64,000 nucleotides of DNA from Baylisascaris procyonis (Eukaryota; Nematoda; Chromadorea; Rhabditida; Ascarididae), in contig JAZARR010000171.1 of the NCBI GenBank assembly GCA_037389465.1, positions 2,542,001-2,606,000 on the forward strand. Direction: 5' to 3'. Positions within the stretch are counted from its first letter, which is position 1. Each line of letters begins with the position of its first letter. Positions 50,752-63,670 of the stretch are shown here, in pieces. Both the position numbers and the translations under genes were made by a program. The notes beneath the pieces were generated by a model. It did not search any database and had not been told where the DNA came from. It saw only the letters and a list, made by a program, of their open reading frames with translations.

Positions 50752-53700
50752 TCCAGCATTTGCAAGTGCAAGAATGCAACCAAAGATTACCCGGGCGCAT
50801 GAAATTATCGGCATCTTTCGGCACATGAATTGAATGGAGCTCGTTTAGAAATCACCACTTATCGAACATAGGAATAAGAATTGGTGGCGTTGAAAACTGA
50901 CAGTTTTGCATCACCTAATGAACGGCCTTCAACTGTAATTGCAGTGTCCAAAGGAAGCGGTGTTACGTTTTGCAAATTCGATAACAATACGCTGTGAGAA
51001 TGTCAGCATGAGTGCTAAATCAGTGGAAGGGAGTCATGGATTGGTCATATCGGTGAATGCCCCAAAACATTCTGCATGCGAGGATGTGCTTAAAGCAGTC
51101 GCAGTGAAATGCTTTCAAGGATATCTTCTTGACGAGCCTATTCGATTTATTGCGGCCACTGATTATCACGTTAGCATTTCAGTTGTCGTTTCCACTTTCG
51201 AATCGAATGCACTGAAATCTTCCTTTGAAGGACATTTGGGAATCACTAGAAGGAGCATGGGCGAAATAATATTAAGCAGGTTGCGCAGTATCCCAACTCT
51301 ACTTGAGGGGATGAAATTTTGGGAGAAAAGATGTGAGAGAATTTTGAAAATGCTGATTTATTTCAGGGTTGTCACGTCATCGAACACTCAATCACTCGTT
51401 TGGTGCCCATAAATCCACGTTCCTAATTTTTTCAGGATCCCATCGCCTTCGGAATCACCCTCCTAACCTCCTTCTTGCCTAAAACCCCTCTATTTTGAAA
51501 GGTTTCGCCTTTTATGCAACACCACTTCTGCAGCGCTTCAAAAACAGTGCATTCGCCGCCTGCTGTCCAACGTTACGACTGCAGAAGGATAACGCTTTAA
51601 CAAGGAGTGCCGAATATCTGTGAATAAACTTTGCAATGAGCCTTGGAATCGAAACATCTAGCTTCCGATTTAGGAGCGGATTTGGTGCCTTTCACAGCAA
51701 CTGCTGATTCACCGTTGCTTTCGTTATGAAGACGTATCTCAATTCCATAGGTAATCATTGCCTGATATAATTTTTTGCCTAAGCCACCTCATCTTGCATG
51801 GTTACATCAAATTGCTTTTCAAGTTTGATTTGTTTACAGATTGAAGATAAAATAGAGGAATGCAATGGTAGACTCGCTATGTGGAATTGTGGTGTTAATA
51901 ATATGTATGGTACAATTGTGTTCAACGTCGTGTGCAGAGATGCCGTAATAATGTCACCATCAATATATACAGGTTTTTTTTATTTGGGAGTTGTTTTTTT
52001 TTACATAGTTTGTAAGGAAATTTTCACCGCACTATGTGGAAGCATTTGTGCTCTGAGAACAGTTACAAAAAGAAAGATGGTTTGCGCACAAAGATGTGCA
52101 GAAATCTGCTAATGTCACCAAAAATGGCACTATAAAGGGCCTCATGTGTCACTGTTTCAGTCCACAGGACAATCTGTGTTTTCTTGGCTACCTATTCTTG
52201 ACCATTGGCGAAAGCGTGTATGACTCTTTACTAATCACTTTATGATGTAGATGAATTTATTTTCTCTATATGTAGTTTCTACTGCTGCAATGAGTGGCCA
52301 CAATGCGTAATCAAACCGTTTCATAAATAAGAGTCCAGTTTGCTAATCCAAGTATTCTTGTAGCCATGAAGAAAAATATTTCGAAGTAGTAGTGCTAATC
52401 GAACAACCGCATTTTAGATCCATGCCAAAAGCTCTTCCACTTTATGTCAATCTGTATTTCATCTTCATTCCCTCATTTTTCCGTTTCAACTAAAATTTCT
52501 TTTAAACTGAGCGTCTATTTGTCGGCAATGAACAAATGTTTCTTGTGAACGTACGGTCCCCACTAAATTTCTCTCACAGCTAGAAGCCTTAGATCGGTTG
52601 GCGATAAAAGGAGCTTGCTCGTTAACAATCACTTTCAGTTGAGGTTGGACAATGCAAAAGATTACGGTTGCAAATTTGTGATACTTCCAAAGAAAACAAA
52701 TGCAAATTTTATAAGAAATGATTTTAGGAATAAAAAAAGCCTTGTTAGTAAAGGCGTTTAGGGGTTTTAGGCTATTGACAAAATTACTTCAGGTCGGGTA
52801 AACTCCCATAGTATACTGCCATAAAAGTTTTCAGCGTGAGGTGAAAATAGCCAACAGCTCAAAATTTTGCGATATTTGACAAGAAGAAGTTGCATTTCCC
52901 ATTGCTGCATTTTGGCAGCTGTATTTTCGAGATATTACGATATTGTTAGAAATAAGGCTATCAGCTTCATCACCACTTCGCAGAACAGTATTCCATTTTT
53001 GTAATACAAAACTTGGCTGACAAGTATAATCGAAAAGATTTGCATTTTCTCATATCTTAGTTTATAATTGGTCATTGATTTCAATTTCCCGTAAGAAATA
53101 GCAATATTTGTTAGTCAAATGTGAATTTATTTTGCCACCAAAAATCTATTATTTTTGCAGAGAATAATGGGCCGACACTACAACATTTCATCATATTTGT
53201 CGCTTTTTGTTCATTTACTATATTATTATCTTATATACTAACATTTCATCTTCGAGTGATAGCCGAACAAATTAGAGATGCTACTCATTAGATGAGCGCT
53301 TAACTAAGTGAAAAAAACGTTTGAGTACAACAGATGGGCATTCGATGAATCCCATTTCTTGATCGCTATTCCGATTGGAACCGTTGAAACGGATTTGAAA
53401 ATAATTCGATGATACCAATAGAAATAATAGGAATTTCCGATGATTGACGATGATGCCGTGAACAAATTGAAAAATTTGTTATGACCTTTTTTTTAATTGG
53501 GTGAGCCGACGAGAGGAGCAAAAAAGAGCAGAGGGTGAGGAGCATTCATGCAGTTGATGCAAAAAACAAATCAGTAGAGAGACTCAGGACTGAGATTCAG
53601 GACTATGTTTGGCGATTAACTCAGAATATTTCATAAGCCTTTTTTTGTTTACGCATCGAAAATGAACTTTTATTAAACCATTTGAGTTGATGTGTAAGAA

Positions 53701-54251
53701 AATATACCTTCTGATTGTGCCTTCAATGTTTGATCAATATTTCATAGATATTTCATTATTTCTGGTAATAAAATGAAGAGATCTCCCAAAATGTTCCGAG
53801 TTTTTCACCTCAAATATACTTCGCCCCATAAAAATAGCGTTATGATCATAATGAAACTTTATCAGTGCTATTGTTTCATAGTATTTTTGCATGACTTTAT
53901 CTAAACGCATGCGAACGATCACAATAACCGACATAAGAGAGCGCATATCACCGATAATGCATATGTGAACAGAATCGCTACCGTTTTGTCGTTGCTTTAA
54001 TCGTTATACGATTCACTTCAACATCTACTGTCAACTTTCATCGAAAACACGGTGCAGCGAAGCTGGAATTTCAGATTTGTCGCTCTGTCCCTTACCTAAC
54101 AACCTTCATGATTCCGTACTTTCAGATACCCAACACATAGACTCGTTAGATGTGTCCGGTTACTCAGAATAAGCCCTTGTTTTGCTTTGCCAAGATATTC
54201 ATTACGAGTCCTTGTGAATTTGCATTTGCAAAGCACGAGCATGTGCCGATT

Positions 54252-54270
54252 GGTGTGTGTGTGTGTGTGT
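54252..54270. repeat. (GT)n microsatellite
   Basis: Short GT dinucleotide run. Confidence 0.9.
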
Positions 54271-55517
54271 CTTCTCTTCGGAAAAGCATTCGTAAGAAAG
54301 AAACACTCACTGAAGTTATTGAATTGATAGAAGAAATCTTTTTAAGCATCAAACAAGCTCAAGCACTTCACTTTGAGCACTTTCAGAAATTCTTAACAAC
54401 CTATTCCCACATTCCTTTCAGCGAGAGTATCATAGTATTGCAAAGTCGACCTGAAATAGAGATCGACAAAAGTTCTGCGAAACCAGCTCATAAATTTTGT
54501 CAGATTTGGTACAGACGATGGCATGTACAACTCTCTCTGAAGAATATTGATTGGGAAGTTTTCAAATGTTATAAAATAGTATCTTTGCGAGTTTGACTAT
54601 TGGAAACACTTCCAAAGCGAAGGAAATAATACACGATGGACTTAGTTCTGTAACGTTCGTTCGTCCAGTAAAATATACATTAACTGCATTAAAAACTCGC
54701 AGAGAAATTAATTTTCGGTACGCATGGAACATTGCTCATTAAGTCATGCAATCTAGTATATCCTTTGAAACCGTCAAAAAGCCACATTTCTCTCCATCCC
54801 ATATTTTCATATTACAGCAATACTGCCACCCACCCATCAAAAACGACAGATCTTGATAAGAGTTTGCACGCAATGTCATTTAGATTTTCTACGTTAATCA
54901 TATTACGTGTGGATTAAAATAAATCACCAGCTGAAATATGCTGAAAATCAGTTAAGCTGTCGAATGAATTTGTATGAAAGTTCTTTTTTTTTGTTATGGA
55001 GTTTTATTCGGGTGAATTCTTATGATTGTTTAGTTGCCAATTTTATTGTTGAATAATTAAATAGACAAAGCAATCGGTTGAACAAGGTTGAATAAACAAA
55101 TAAGCAAACAAATAAACACATAATCCAACTGCTATCAAGAAAATTTTTTAAGTGCTGTAAATCGTATTCTCAATTCACAAAGAGCTCAAAACAAATGGAA
55201 TGATGCATCGGATAAATTGGCACGAAATGAGGAGCCGTTTAGATCAAAAAGTGGGTATAAAACTGACTACTTATATGAAATTTTTGCAGAAAGAATCAAG
55301 TATAAATCCTTGTGGAAAAATTTGCTATTGACTCGCATTCAACTGCTTATGCGAGAGAATATGCGAATGCGTTCTCGCCACGGTGTTGGCAGCTACCCAT
55401 ATAAATGAAAATCAACTGGAACAGAAGTGAATTCAAGGCGTAATTTTATTGTCTGACTATGCTCACAATTTTTATCGTTATAGCCGATTTCGTCTATGAG
55501 TTGAAAATGCAGCATGG

Positions 55518-55556
55518 ATAGACGGACAGACAGGCAGACAGACAGGCAGACAGACA
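55518..55556. repeat. CAGA/CAGG short tandem repeat
   Basis: Tandem GACA/GGCA tetranucleotides, about ten units, ending in an A run. It lies about 160 bases beyond the stop codon of the minus-strand peptide gene. Confidence 0.85.
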
Positions 55557-55712
55557 AAAACACTCATGAACAAATTTGGTGAAAAACGTAGCCTCGTCAT
55601 GCCTTTTCTAAGTGCATGAAAACTGAATGAGCGACGCTTTCAACTGAGAATAAATTTTACACATTTGAAACAAATACAGGCACATAAATAAAGTGCACAA
55701 AATAACACATAA

Positions 55713-56360
55713 TTAATTGGGACGATTGAAGAATTTTGACTTTTGCGCCTTCAAATAATTCGGTTTCCTCGGTGTTGTATCTCGCTTCAAACGCTCTGCT
55801 GTATGAGTTTGCTGTGCATCATTTACATCCCGCACACGCCGCGAAAGAATCTCGCCATCTGTCATTAAGACTAGCTGCAACAAAATCGTTCGCTAAATCT
55901 CGGATGGTATTGTGGGCATATGAGGAAATATAAGTGTGATAGGGTTGGCAAAGGTATGAAAAGTATGTGTTTTGGCAGTTAAACGATCCAATCACCACCC
56001 AAAGATCGGATGTTTCACGCTTCCCCCTTCTTTACCAAACTACGGTGATGTTTTAAGTCTTGAAGATTAACGGAAGTATAGAATCACACTAGGTTGGAAT
56101 ATGAGAAAAAATGATTACTTCCGATAGAGCAAAGCTTTCACATTGTTATTTTCGAGCATAAACTTGTTCAAACAACAACCTCGCCGATCGTTCGAATTTA
56201 CCGACTTTTCTAGAATACACAACATGTTTCTTGATTTCTTGTCTGAGAAATTTGTTAACCAAGTTATTGGTAAGCTTACATCATTTCCTTGAATTTCGAG
56301 TCTTGCGCACATTGTATACACAATCATCGACGAGGTGAAAAGAAATGCGAAAATTTTCAT
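55713..56360 (-). CDS. Small secreted peptide precursor with dibasic sites, unidentified
   Basis: Two exons, 56360-56280 and 55874-55713, join in phase 0 to 80 codons plus TAA. Residues 1-19 are a clean signal peptide (MKIFAFLFTSSMIVYTMCA). The remainder is hydrophilic with an Arg-Arg pair at 39-40 and a Lys-Arg pair at 57-58. Cleavage at the latter would free a basic 22-residue C-terminal peptide containing KPNYLKAQKSKFFNRPN. There is one Cys (in the signal), and no Gly amidation donor precedes the dibasic sites or the C-terminus. Splice sites are strong (GAT|gtaagc, TTGTTGCAG). The start is backed by TTCCTTTCAG eleven bases upstream, as at a trans-spliced nematode 5' end. The overall plan is that of a neuropeptide-like precursor, but I do not recognise the peptide; another small secreted protein remains possible. 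Confidence 0.6.
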
Positions 56361-56370
56361 GGTTGAAAAT

Positions 56371-56380
56371 CTGAAAGGAA
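56371..56380 (-). promoter_or_regulatory. Probable trans-splice (SL) acceptor of the peptide gene
   Basis: TTCCTTTCAG on the minus strand ends eleven bases before the ATG. In nematodes such a site with no upstream exon normally receives a spliced leader. An upstream non-coding exon is the alternative. Confidence 0.5.
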
Positions 56381-59300
56381 CACTAATATTACTTGCGATG
56401 AATTTTCATCGATTTATTTCCTTATGAATAATGAAACATTAGGAAGAAAAATAAAGCGATGTTCCACAATAAGTAGAAGAAAGTATACAAATAGAAGCGT
56501 ATTTAGGGAAAATGATTGGGATTGGGTTCTGTTAGCTGTGTCTCCTTCGATTTCTCGCCTCGTCCTTTTATCGTTTTTTGCAAACGAATAACTAGCTCAT
56601 CGAGAAATAGTTGCAGGTATCTATTTCCATCTAGAATCCCACTGTTATTTTACACATCAAGAAAGCTTCTGAGAACAATTCAAAAAGAACGGAGGAATCA
56701 TTCTTGCTTTTTAATCACTCCTCCTCACGAGGATCGTTGCTCCTTTTTGCCAAAGAAAGCGGCTTTTGAACCCACTACGCGATATTTTCACTACTCTATG
56801 GAGAAAACATAGATAGGCGAAGCTCTTTTTACTCGACAGAAGTATATTAGTGCAGTTACGTAACGATAGATTTAGATAGAGATAAGTTCAAGTCTCATTG
56901 GTCCGGAAAACTATAATTTTTCTATATCGTCACTCGAAGTTGAGGATAAGGCCAAAAGGCCTTCAGCTCATTAATAAAAAGGTTAGAGTATAGAGTACGA
57001 TGTGGGAGATACATCCGTGCAACAAAAAAATCCAATAGAACAACAAAAGGGATATTTAATGAAAAAGTACACAGTGCTCACAGATACAATTAGATAGTCA
57101 TAAACCCTCTTTGTACGGTCCTACACTCTTGATATGCACTTATAAATCCTCTATAATATATTTTCTGCAATGGCAAAGCAAACATAGCCAAATCGTATTA
57201 AAGATTTATTCATATGACCGCCATGGATGGTTCTGTTGGCCAAGTCTGAGAATTGCCTGACGGCCTCTCCACCATCTATATAGAGGTATTAATGTATATA
57301 AAAACGATCATTTCAGCGTTTTCGTTTCGTTCTAATATGCGAAATAACAAAAAGCCGCAATGCATATAGAATAATAAAATTACAGTAAAAAGTAATTTTC
57401 AGACGTAGCGACAATTTTGTAATATTCAATTTTTAGACCAAGAATGAATGAGGCAAATTTCGGCGAAGAAATTCCGAATAAGTGGCGAACCGGGTTCGTT
57501 CACTGCGCAACAAACCGAATTAAGAGACGAAGTTGGCCGATCGTTTATGCGTTATTAGGTCATTGGCATTCCGATAGTCGTCAATTTCCTATCGTTCTTC
57601 ACCAATCACACACTTCAATTGCATCGCGAGAAATTATTTCGAAAATTTTCATTGTATTCCTTAGTTCCGTTTGGAAATTCGAAATATTTTTATGAAAAGT
57701 AATTGCATATCTATAATTTTCTCCTTTCCATATATTTTCAAACTGCAAAATACTGCAACCGTTAGGAACTCGCTAGTGCTGATAAGAAACTAAAGTGATA
57801 TATGCACTCAGATAAAACATGGGCGCATGTCCTCCCCTTTTCCCTACTTTTTAGAGCATTTTTGCTTTTGACTATACCTGACTAAAATTTTACGGCCCAA
57901 TACTTCGGTTGAAATTTCCGGCGAATGCCAAATTTTAAGAGACCTCTTTATACACGATGATAATAAATTTGAAGTAAGAAAGAAGTAGCAGTCGTATAGC
58001 AGGTGTTATGCTCTCATTTGACCAAAAAAATGCAACAGGCGCTTTTGCGTTCGCATCAAAGTGGGCGCATTTGCACAAGGCAATTGAACAGATCGACAGA
58101 TCGACAAATAAGAGCGAAATTCATGTGGCTATTCGAATATTTTCGAAATTCTACGCAACATTTCAGCGATTTATAAAAGAAACTATGCGTTTACCATTTC
58201 AATTAAAGAGTGAAATATGTGAATATTGGTTGGCCCATATTTCAAATAAACCGCAAAACATAATTGAGGACGAATCATCGGCTTAAATATTATACATCGT
58301 GGAATATAGAAAGAATAACAAAAATCTCATCAAGACGTAACAAAAAGTGCTGAGAACCTCATTTAAAGTCTTAAGACAAGACAATATTCGGACATGAAAA
58401 AACGAAGGAGTGCCTCGTTTTTAATCACGAGGTTCCATTATCTCGTAAAGAATGTAGTGTTTAAGTGTTTATAAGGGATACGGGAGCGAAAACACGAAAG
58501 GAAACATAGAAATGCATATGTTGTGGAGATTCTCATATTTTCGTGGAATTGAGTGAATCGGCGGAAGTGTCATGTCATCATTTCCAAAGCGAAAACAATA
58601 CAACTTCTTCAAATGCCTTCCCTCTCAGTAGCGTAAGTGTATATGTCTATTATCCGTGCCATTAAATATCGGTCACATTGCTGAAAAAGTTTGCCACTAA
58701 ATTAGGTCGTTAAATTTCATGCGTTCTTTGTTACTTTCGAATAAATGTTTTTATTTCCTCAATTTTAAGATGCATTCTCGAGAGAAATCGATGATGTCAA
58801 ATTATTGCAATGAAACCAAGGAGTCTTATTTGGTTATACTAACTCCAAAGCCCATGTTTTTCAATATTGGAGCCAATTTTCGATGTCATTTTGTGAGCGG
58901 TAGTGAAAGCTGCAAATATGCGAAAAAAAATGGAACTCCATTGCAGCGTTACGAATTGTTTATAGAATTCTTTTCTAGCAACTTTAATTCCAACCATATT
59001 TTCAGCTCGTTCGTTTTGCTTTGCAATGCGAGAAGAGTTTTTTTTTAAGAGCTAAGTGCGTTGTTGCGAATAATTTGAAGCAATTTAGAGGAAATGTTTG
59101 TTTTTTTTTAGAGTTTAAAAGCTTTCCTTCTTCAATCGTCGATTATGTGAAACAAAACTTGATATCTGAACATTGTGCAATCAATCGGTTTGTTTTAATT
59201 GGGACTGCAAGAAAATCGTTTCGCTCATTTTGTTTACCCTGGTAATTATATCTTTCAAATCAATTTTGCAAATGTCATCCGTGAAAATGAAATGAAGAAA

Positions 59301-61266
59301 TAATTAGCAAACATTGAACATTTGCATAAAAGTGCTTCCGGTCATTTGCTTAAAACCAGATCAATGCTGAACCTGATTGATCTCCTTTGGAAAAGCAAAC
59401 AACATAATCGCAGCGAAAATATTGCCAATAATTTAACGGATAATGAAATGGCTTCAATCAGAAAAGGTAGCACATGATGATTAGAGAGCAATACAAAATA
59501 AAATAGCAAATAATTCAAACGATTTGTTATATTGTAACAAACTCACTAGGTGCATCTAACATCAAATATACGGATTTGATTGAGGATCAGTTTGGATTTA
59601 CTTCATTATTAGATAGATTCATGGTCACATTACTCGCATCCTCTCTTTATTCAATGAACGCAAAAACCTTGCATAAGATTAACATCGTCCATTTGTGGCG
59701 TCTAAGCACAAGGTTCGTCCTTCTTCCTATACTACCTTTATCAAGCTACGAGCTAGTAATTACGCAAATTAAATGCTCTTAGAGAGATTATTAAGTATTG
59801 GATGGCAGTCGCTTATGTCTCAAGCACTGTTCCTATCTCTTTCGCATTTTCTGTGTTCAATTTTCTGCTGAGGTTTCATGAGGCATATTTTAAAAATTAG
59901 CCTTTCAATGCATTGCCCTACATCATCCAGTGATACACAGTTTGACTTCTTCACGTCACCGATTTTAAAAGGTCACACGAAACCCGTTTAATGGTTCGTA
60001 TCTATTTCTCTACTAGGGCTCATTTCGTCGAGGTTAAATGAGACCACTTACCGGAATCTGTATCCAAGTAAAAGAATAATAGTTATTGCAAGTTATGTGA
60101 ATTAAATCACGAATTGATTCTAGCGATCGCTCGTTGCGACTATACAGATGAGTAGCTTCAAAAGGCGAATCAATCATTTACGTTCTGAATTAGTTTGCTG
60201 CTCGCTCCTCATTCCATATAAGCCGGATGCATTTCAGTTGTATATTTCAGCGTATTTCGATTGCTCGATTGGAAAACACATTCATTTGCTTTCATTCTCT
60301 GAATATGCTCTTTTATGCAAACAAAACGGATAAAGCTCCAGCTAGTTGTGTCTCCCAAAACTTAAAATTTACGCATATTAAATGTTATAAATGGCGAAAA
60401 TTTTAGCAATAAATCTGAATTTTTATACGCTTATGCAGTTGCGTATTTACTTTGCGTATTATAATCAAGCAGCGCATCTACGTGTTTATATGCGTTTATG
60501 TGCATACATGTATGGCATATTTGTCGCACCGCTTATTCACCACTCAAACCCAATGCGGCTCGAGAAATTTATTATTTATACACGATCTCTTTATTTGAAC
60601 TTCCATATTGGTCGATGAATTTCTAAAGAAATTGCTGCAAACGTGAGAGTTTATTTTTTAAAAATTTCGCTTTTTTTTATAGCCAATGGAGTTGGATGAA
60701 ATAAACTTTTCGTAAAAATCGTTTAGATTAAAATTGGAAGAAAATATTTTTCAATTCCATTACCAATCAAAAGCTTACGATATCTGATCGATGAGATTGC
60801 AACTGCACGTATTGTGCCCACAACTTTGCTACCCCTTCCACTCTTTGATAATGCTTCTTGTGCGCACATATTGTGACCACAAGCCTGCAATGCTTGCTTC
60901 ACAATTTATATTCTATATTGGAAATCGAATTTTCTACATATCGTTTTACAAATTTTTTCTTGCTTATATAGTTGTGTATATGATGGTAGAGTATGTGAGA
61001 GATACACATATCAATTCGTATACCACTGAAAAGGTCGTGTAAACGAATAATCACACTGAGGTGCTTACCGTTGTTTGTCGATATTTTGTAGCAATAGCAA
61101 TTGCTCGTTTGACCGACCGATATTCGTTCGTTCCCAATCACAGTTAAACGCTCTTGAGTATTTCTTCATTTCATTTCCAAATTAGGCACTTACTGAGTTA
61201 TCGATTATCGATTGTTATTTGAATCCTTTCGATTGATCCTTGATCCTAAATAAGTGAATATTGGGG

Positions 61267-61269
<3 letters not shown>

Positions 61270-61316
<47 letters not shown>

Positions 61317-61342
61317 TTATTTATTTATTTATTTATTTATAT
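61270..61342. repeat. Compound (TA)n-(TTTA)n microsatellite
   Basis: AT dinucleotide run followed without a gap by TTTA units. Confidence 0.95.
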
Positions 61343-62367
61343 AGTCTTTATTTCACGTGGACAATCAACTTGTATATTCATTATAGTGGGAAAGTAGAAA
61401 TGACGTCCCAGCAGTAGAGATTTTCATTTCCTGCTATTTCAGTGTTCATTACCTTCATGATCGTTTTTCAATAAACCTTTATTCTGTTCATTTTCCGTGA
61501 GTCTGCCTCTGTTCCTAACTCATAAAGCATACCAACAAGTGTTTGTGCCTATTTCGATGGGTATATACATTTATTTCTCTGCTTGTAGATTCAGGTGCTA
61601 ATGAAAGCACTTTCATATTGGCAAACGTAATATTATGATTTCTTAACAAACAACTTTCGAATTGTGAATCATAAATGCTGCATCAAGCAGAGGCATGATT
61701 AAACGATGAAGCAGCCCTTCTTATGATGTCAATTTTGACTGTCAATCAATAATGTAATCACTGAACATTCTATTTTCCTTCTTTGCTGCCAATGTGCCCT
61801 GTCAATATATGAACGTAGTCTTTTCCAAAGGAACATTTCGATTGTTAGATAAAATATTTTTTCCAGGACCTATGAGATCCCTATTTTTGTGCTTATCCAT
61901 GTGTTCCACATTTGGTGATGGACGAGTTGTTCTATTGTGTTCCATCTAGAATAGGTGGTTTACTGTACTACACCGTATTATTCGAAAATATGATGCAGTA
62001 TATTGTACTACACCCGGTTTGTACGAAATGAAATAGACGCTGTATTTCGCAGTGTAGTGCACTATGATAAATGCTATATACCTGGCACAGGGAAAAGCTG
62101 GTTAAAATGTTGCATATTATGCGAATGTGTTATATTCTGTACTGCACCATCGAAAACTTCATGCAAAACTCTAGGGTCTCTCCATCTTTCAAACTAGTGT
62201 GCGTACTCTGGTATATCAGATATGTGTCGATATAATATACTATAAAAAATATTTATCTAGTACATGGGAAAGGCCAAGTATGTGATGTCAAATATTATTG
62301 CTTAAGATTCAGACGCTCTTTTTTAGCGGGCAGTCAGTAGGATTCTTTCCTAAACGTCTCATGAGGG

Positions 62368-62371
<4 letters not shown>

Positions 62372-62448
<77 letters not shown>

Positions 62449-62460
62449 CTCCCAGCGCAG

Positions 62461-62514
<54 letters not shown>

Positions 62515-62533
62515 CTCCCAGCGCAGATAAATA
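62372..62533. repeat. Compound (TA)n with two copies of a 22-base unit
   Basis: Two AT runs, each followed by the same unit beginning TTTCTCCCAGCGCAG and ending ATAAATA, at 62,446-62,467 and 62,512-62,533. The 66-base spacing shows that one block was duplicated in tandem. Confidence 0.9.
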
Positions 62534-62903
62534 CACCTAATAATAATATCTGAAACATTCAAAAAATGTTCTCGACACGTATAAAATGCTTCATACGGAT
62601 CGAAGGCGTTTCGCAAAAGCCAAATCTCGACTGCAAACGGAAAGGTTAAAGTAGAAATTAGATCGGTAAGAGAACGAATGGAATTCGATGCCTTGTTTAA
62701 CATCATTGCATGTCGGTCTTTTCCTTCTTTCCCTATCGCGTACGATGTATTCCGCATTTTCAACCTCACATTGCATATATACGACAATCCGGCTTACAAT
62801 TTTGCTTAGCTATGCTTCACTTTTTTCCTTTCAAATTTCCTCGTCAACTCGTTCCGTTCTCTAATTAACACCAGATGAAAATATTTCTCGAGTCTTTGTT
62901 CAG

Positions 62904-63670
62904 ATGACTTCAGAAATGTTGTTCGATTGAAGAGACGATTTGTGGGAAATTCAACAAACGAATGCGTTACAGCTGATACGCATGAAGAAATGATTCACCC
63001 GACGCATGAACGCGATGTTATGGAGATGAGTGATTTGAATGGCTCTCAAGATGAATACAGGTAATAGCACTTATCAAAGCCTCATTTTATGATAACCTAT
63101 GTGCGCAATGCTGTTAGAATCGCCACTAAAATCCAATAGTGAACTCGAGATCTCGCAGTTCCCAAAGGGTAATTCATTGGATTGGGGAAGTGGCCGAACT
63201 CAAACCGATCCTCGTCCTACAGTAATCTCGAAGGCGTTTTAAACAGAAATTGAATAAATGGACAATACATCTCAAGGTCTCAATACCACATGAAATTCTG
63301 CAGCATTTCTTCTAATCATAGCTGTAAAAAAGTGATTACGAATCATATAAAGATCGAAAAAATTTCCACTCAAATGTTTACGATCTGAACTGCTCGAGAG
63401 AAAAGAGGAAAAACAGGCGGAAAACTTTTTTATTTTATATTTTGCTATGATTTGTGACGTTTACAACAAATTCGAAATCAGAAAATTTCAGAAATCGACG
63501 ATTCAGATTTTCTAGAAAGCGCACAAGAATATAAGTTAGATGAAAATGTTTTCTGCTTAAGTAAAGAGTCTTGTTATCTTCTAAGCACCATGCTTTCTAT
63601 TGCGAATGAAGATCATCAAATGCAGAGAAAAATGAATCCTTATGCAAATACCATCCATGTTTCAAGTTGA
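62904..63670 (+). CDS. 3' exons of an unidentified plus-strand gene (partial)
   Basis: Exon 62904-63060 opens after TTTGTTCAG and ends TACAG|gtaata; it encodes a helical, basic then acidic segment (DFRNVVRLKRRFVGN, later HPTHERDVMEMSDLNGSQDE). A second clear coding block runs from about 63,482 or 63,492 to the TGA at 63,668-63,670 and encodes an acidic tail (EIDDSDFLESAQEYKLDENV). Their phases fit only if a 10-base microexon at 63,159-63,168 (CTCGCAG before, gtaatt after) and the acceptor at 63,481 are used. With direct joining to 63,492 the protein would end after about 14 basic residues instead. FRNVVRLKRRF looks like helix 8 after the seventh segment of a rhodopsin-type receptor, but no seventh segment is seen upstream, so function is left open. 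Confidence 0.45.

Larger units (their letters stand above)
48410..55712. other. Intergenic stretch, nothing firm
   Basis: Two longer plus-strand frames, 50,939-51,412 and 54,150-54,596, have lengths expected by chance in this much sequence and no recognisable motifs; the second runs through a GT repeat. A C12 run lies at 50,740-50,751, and an 8-base stem, CAGGGCTC...GAGCCCTG, with a 22-base loop lies at 49,567-49,604. Confidence 0.55.
56381..62903. other. Intergenic stretch, mostly featureless
   Basis: Open frames here are AT-rich noise in appearance. Parts could be introns and undetected exons of the plus-strand gene whose tail appears at 62,904. Holds the repeats at 61,270-61,342 and 62,372-62,533. 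Confidence 0.5.

Noticed and set aside
50939..51412. 157-codon plus-strand open frame after an ATTGCAG acceptor-like site
   Set aside because: It starts with TTG, has no recognisable motif, and a run of this length is expected by chance about once in this much sequence.
54150..54596. 148-codon plus-strand open frame
   Set aside because: It runs through a GT microsatellite and has no domain, signal peptide or splice context.
61720..61980. Stop-free plus-strand run containing NVPCQYMNVVFSKGTFR, like the end of a receptor's seventh segment
   Set aside because: No donor gives the phase needed by the exon at 62,904, and the helix-8-like sequence would then be present twice.
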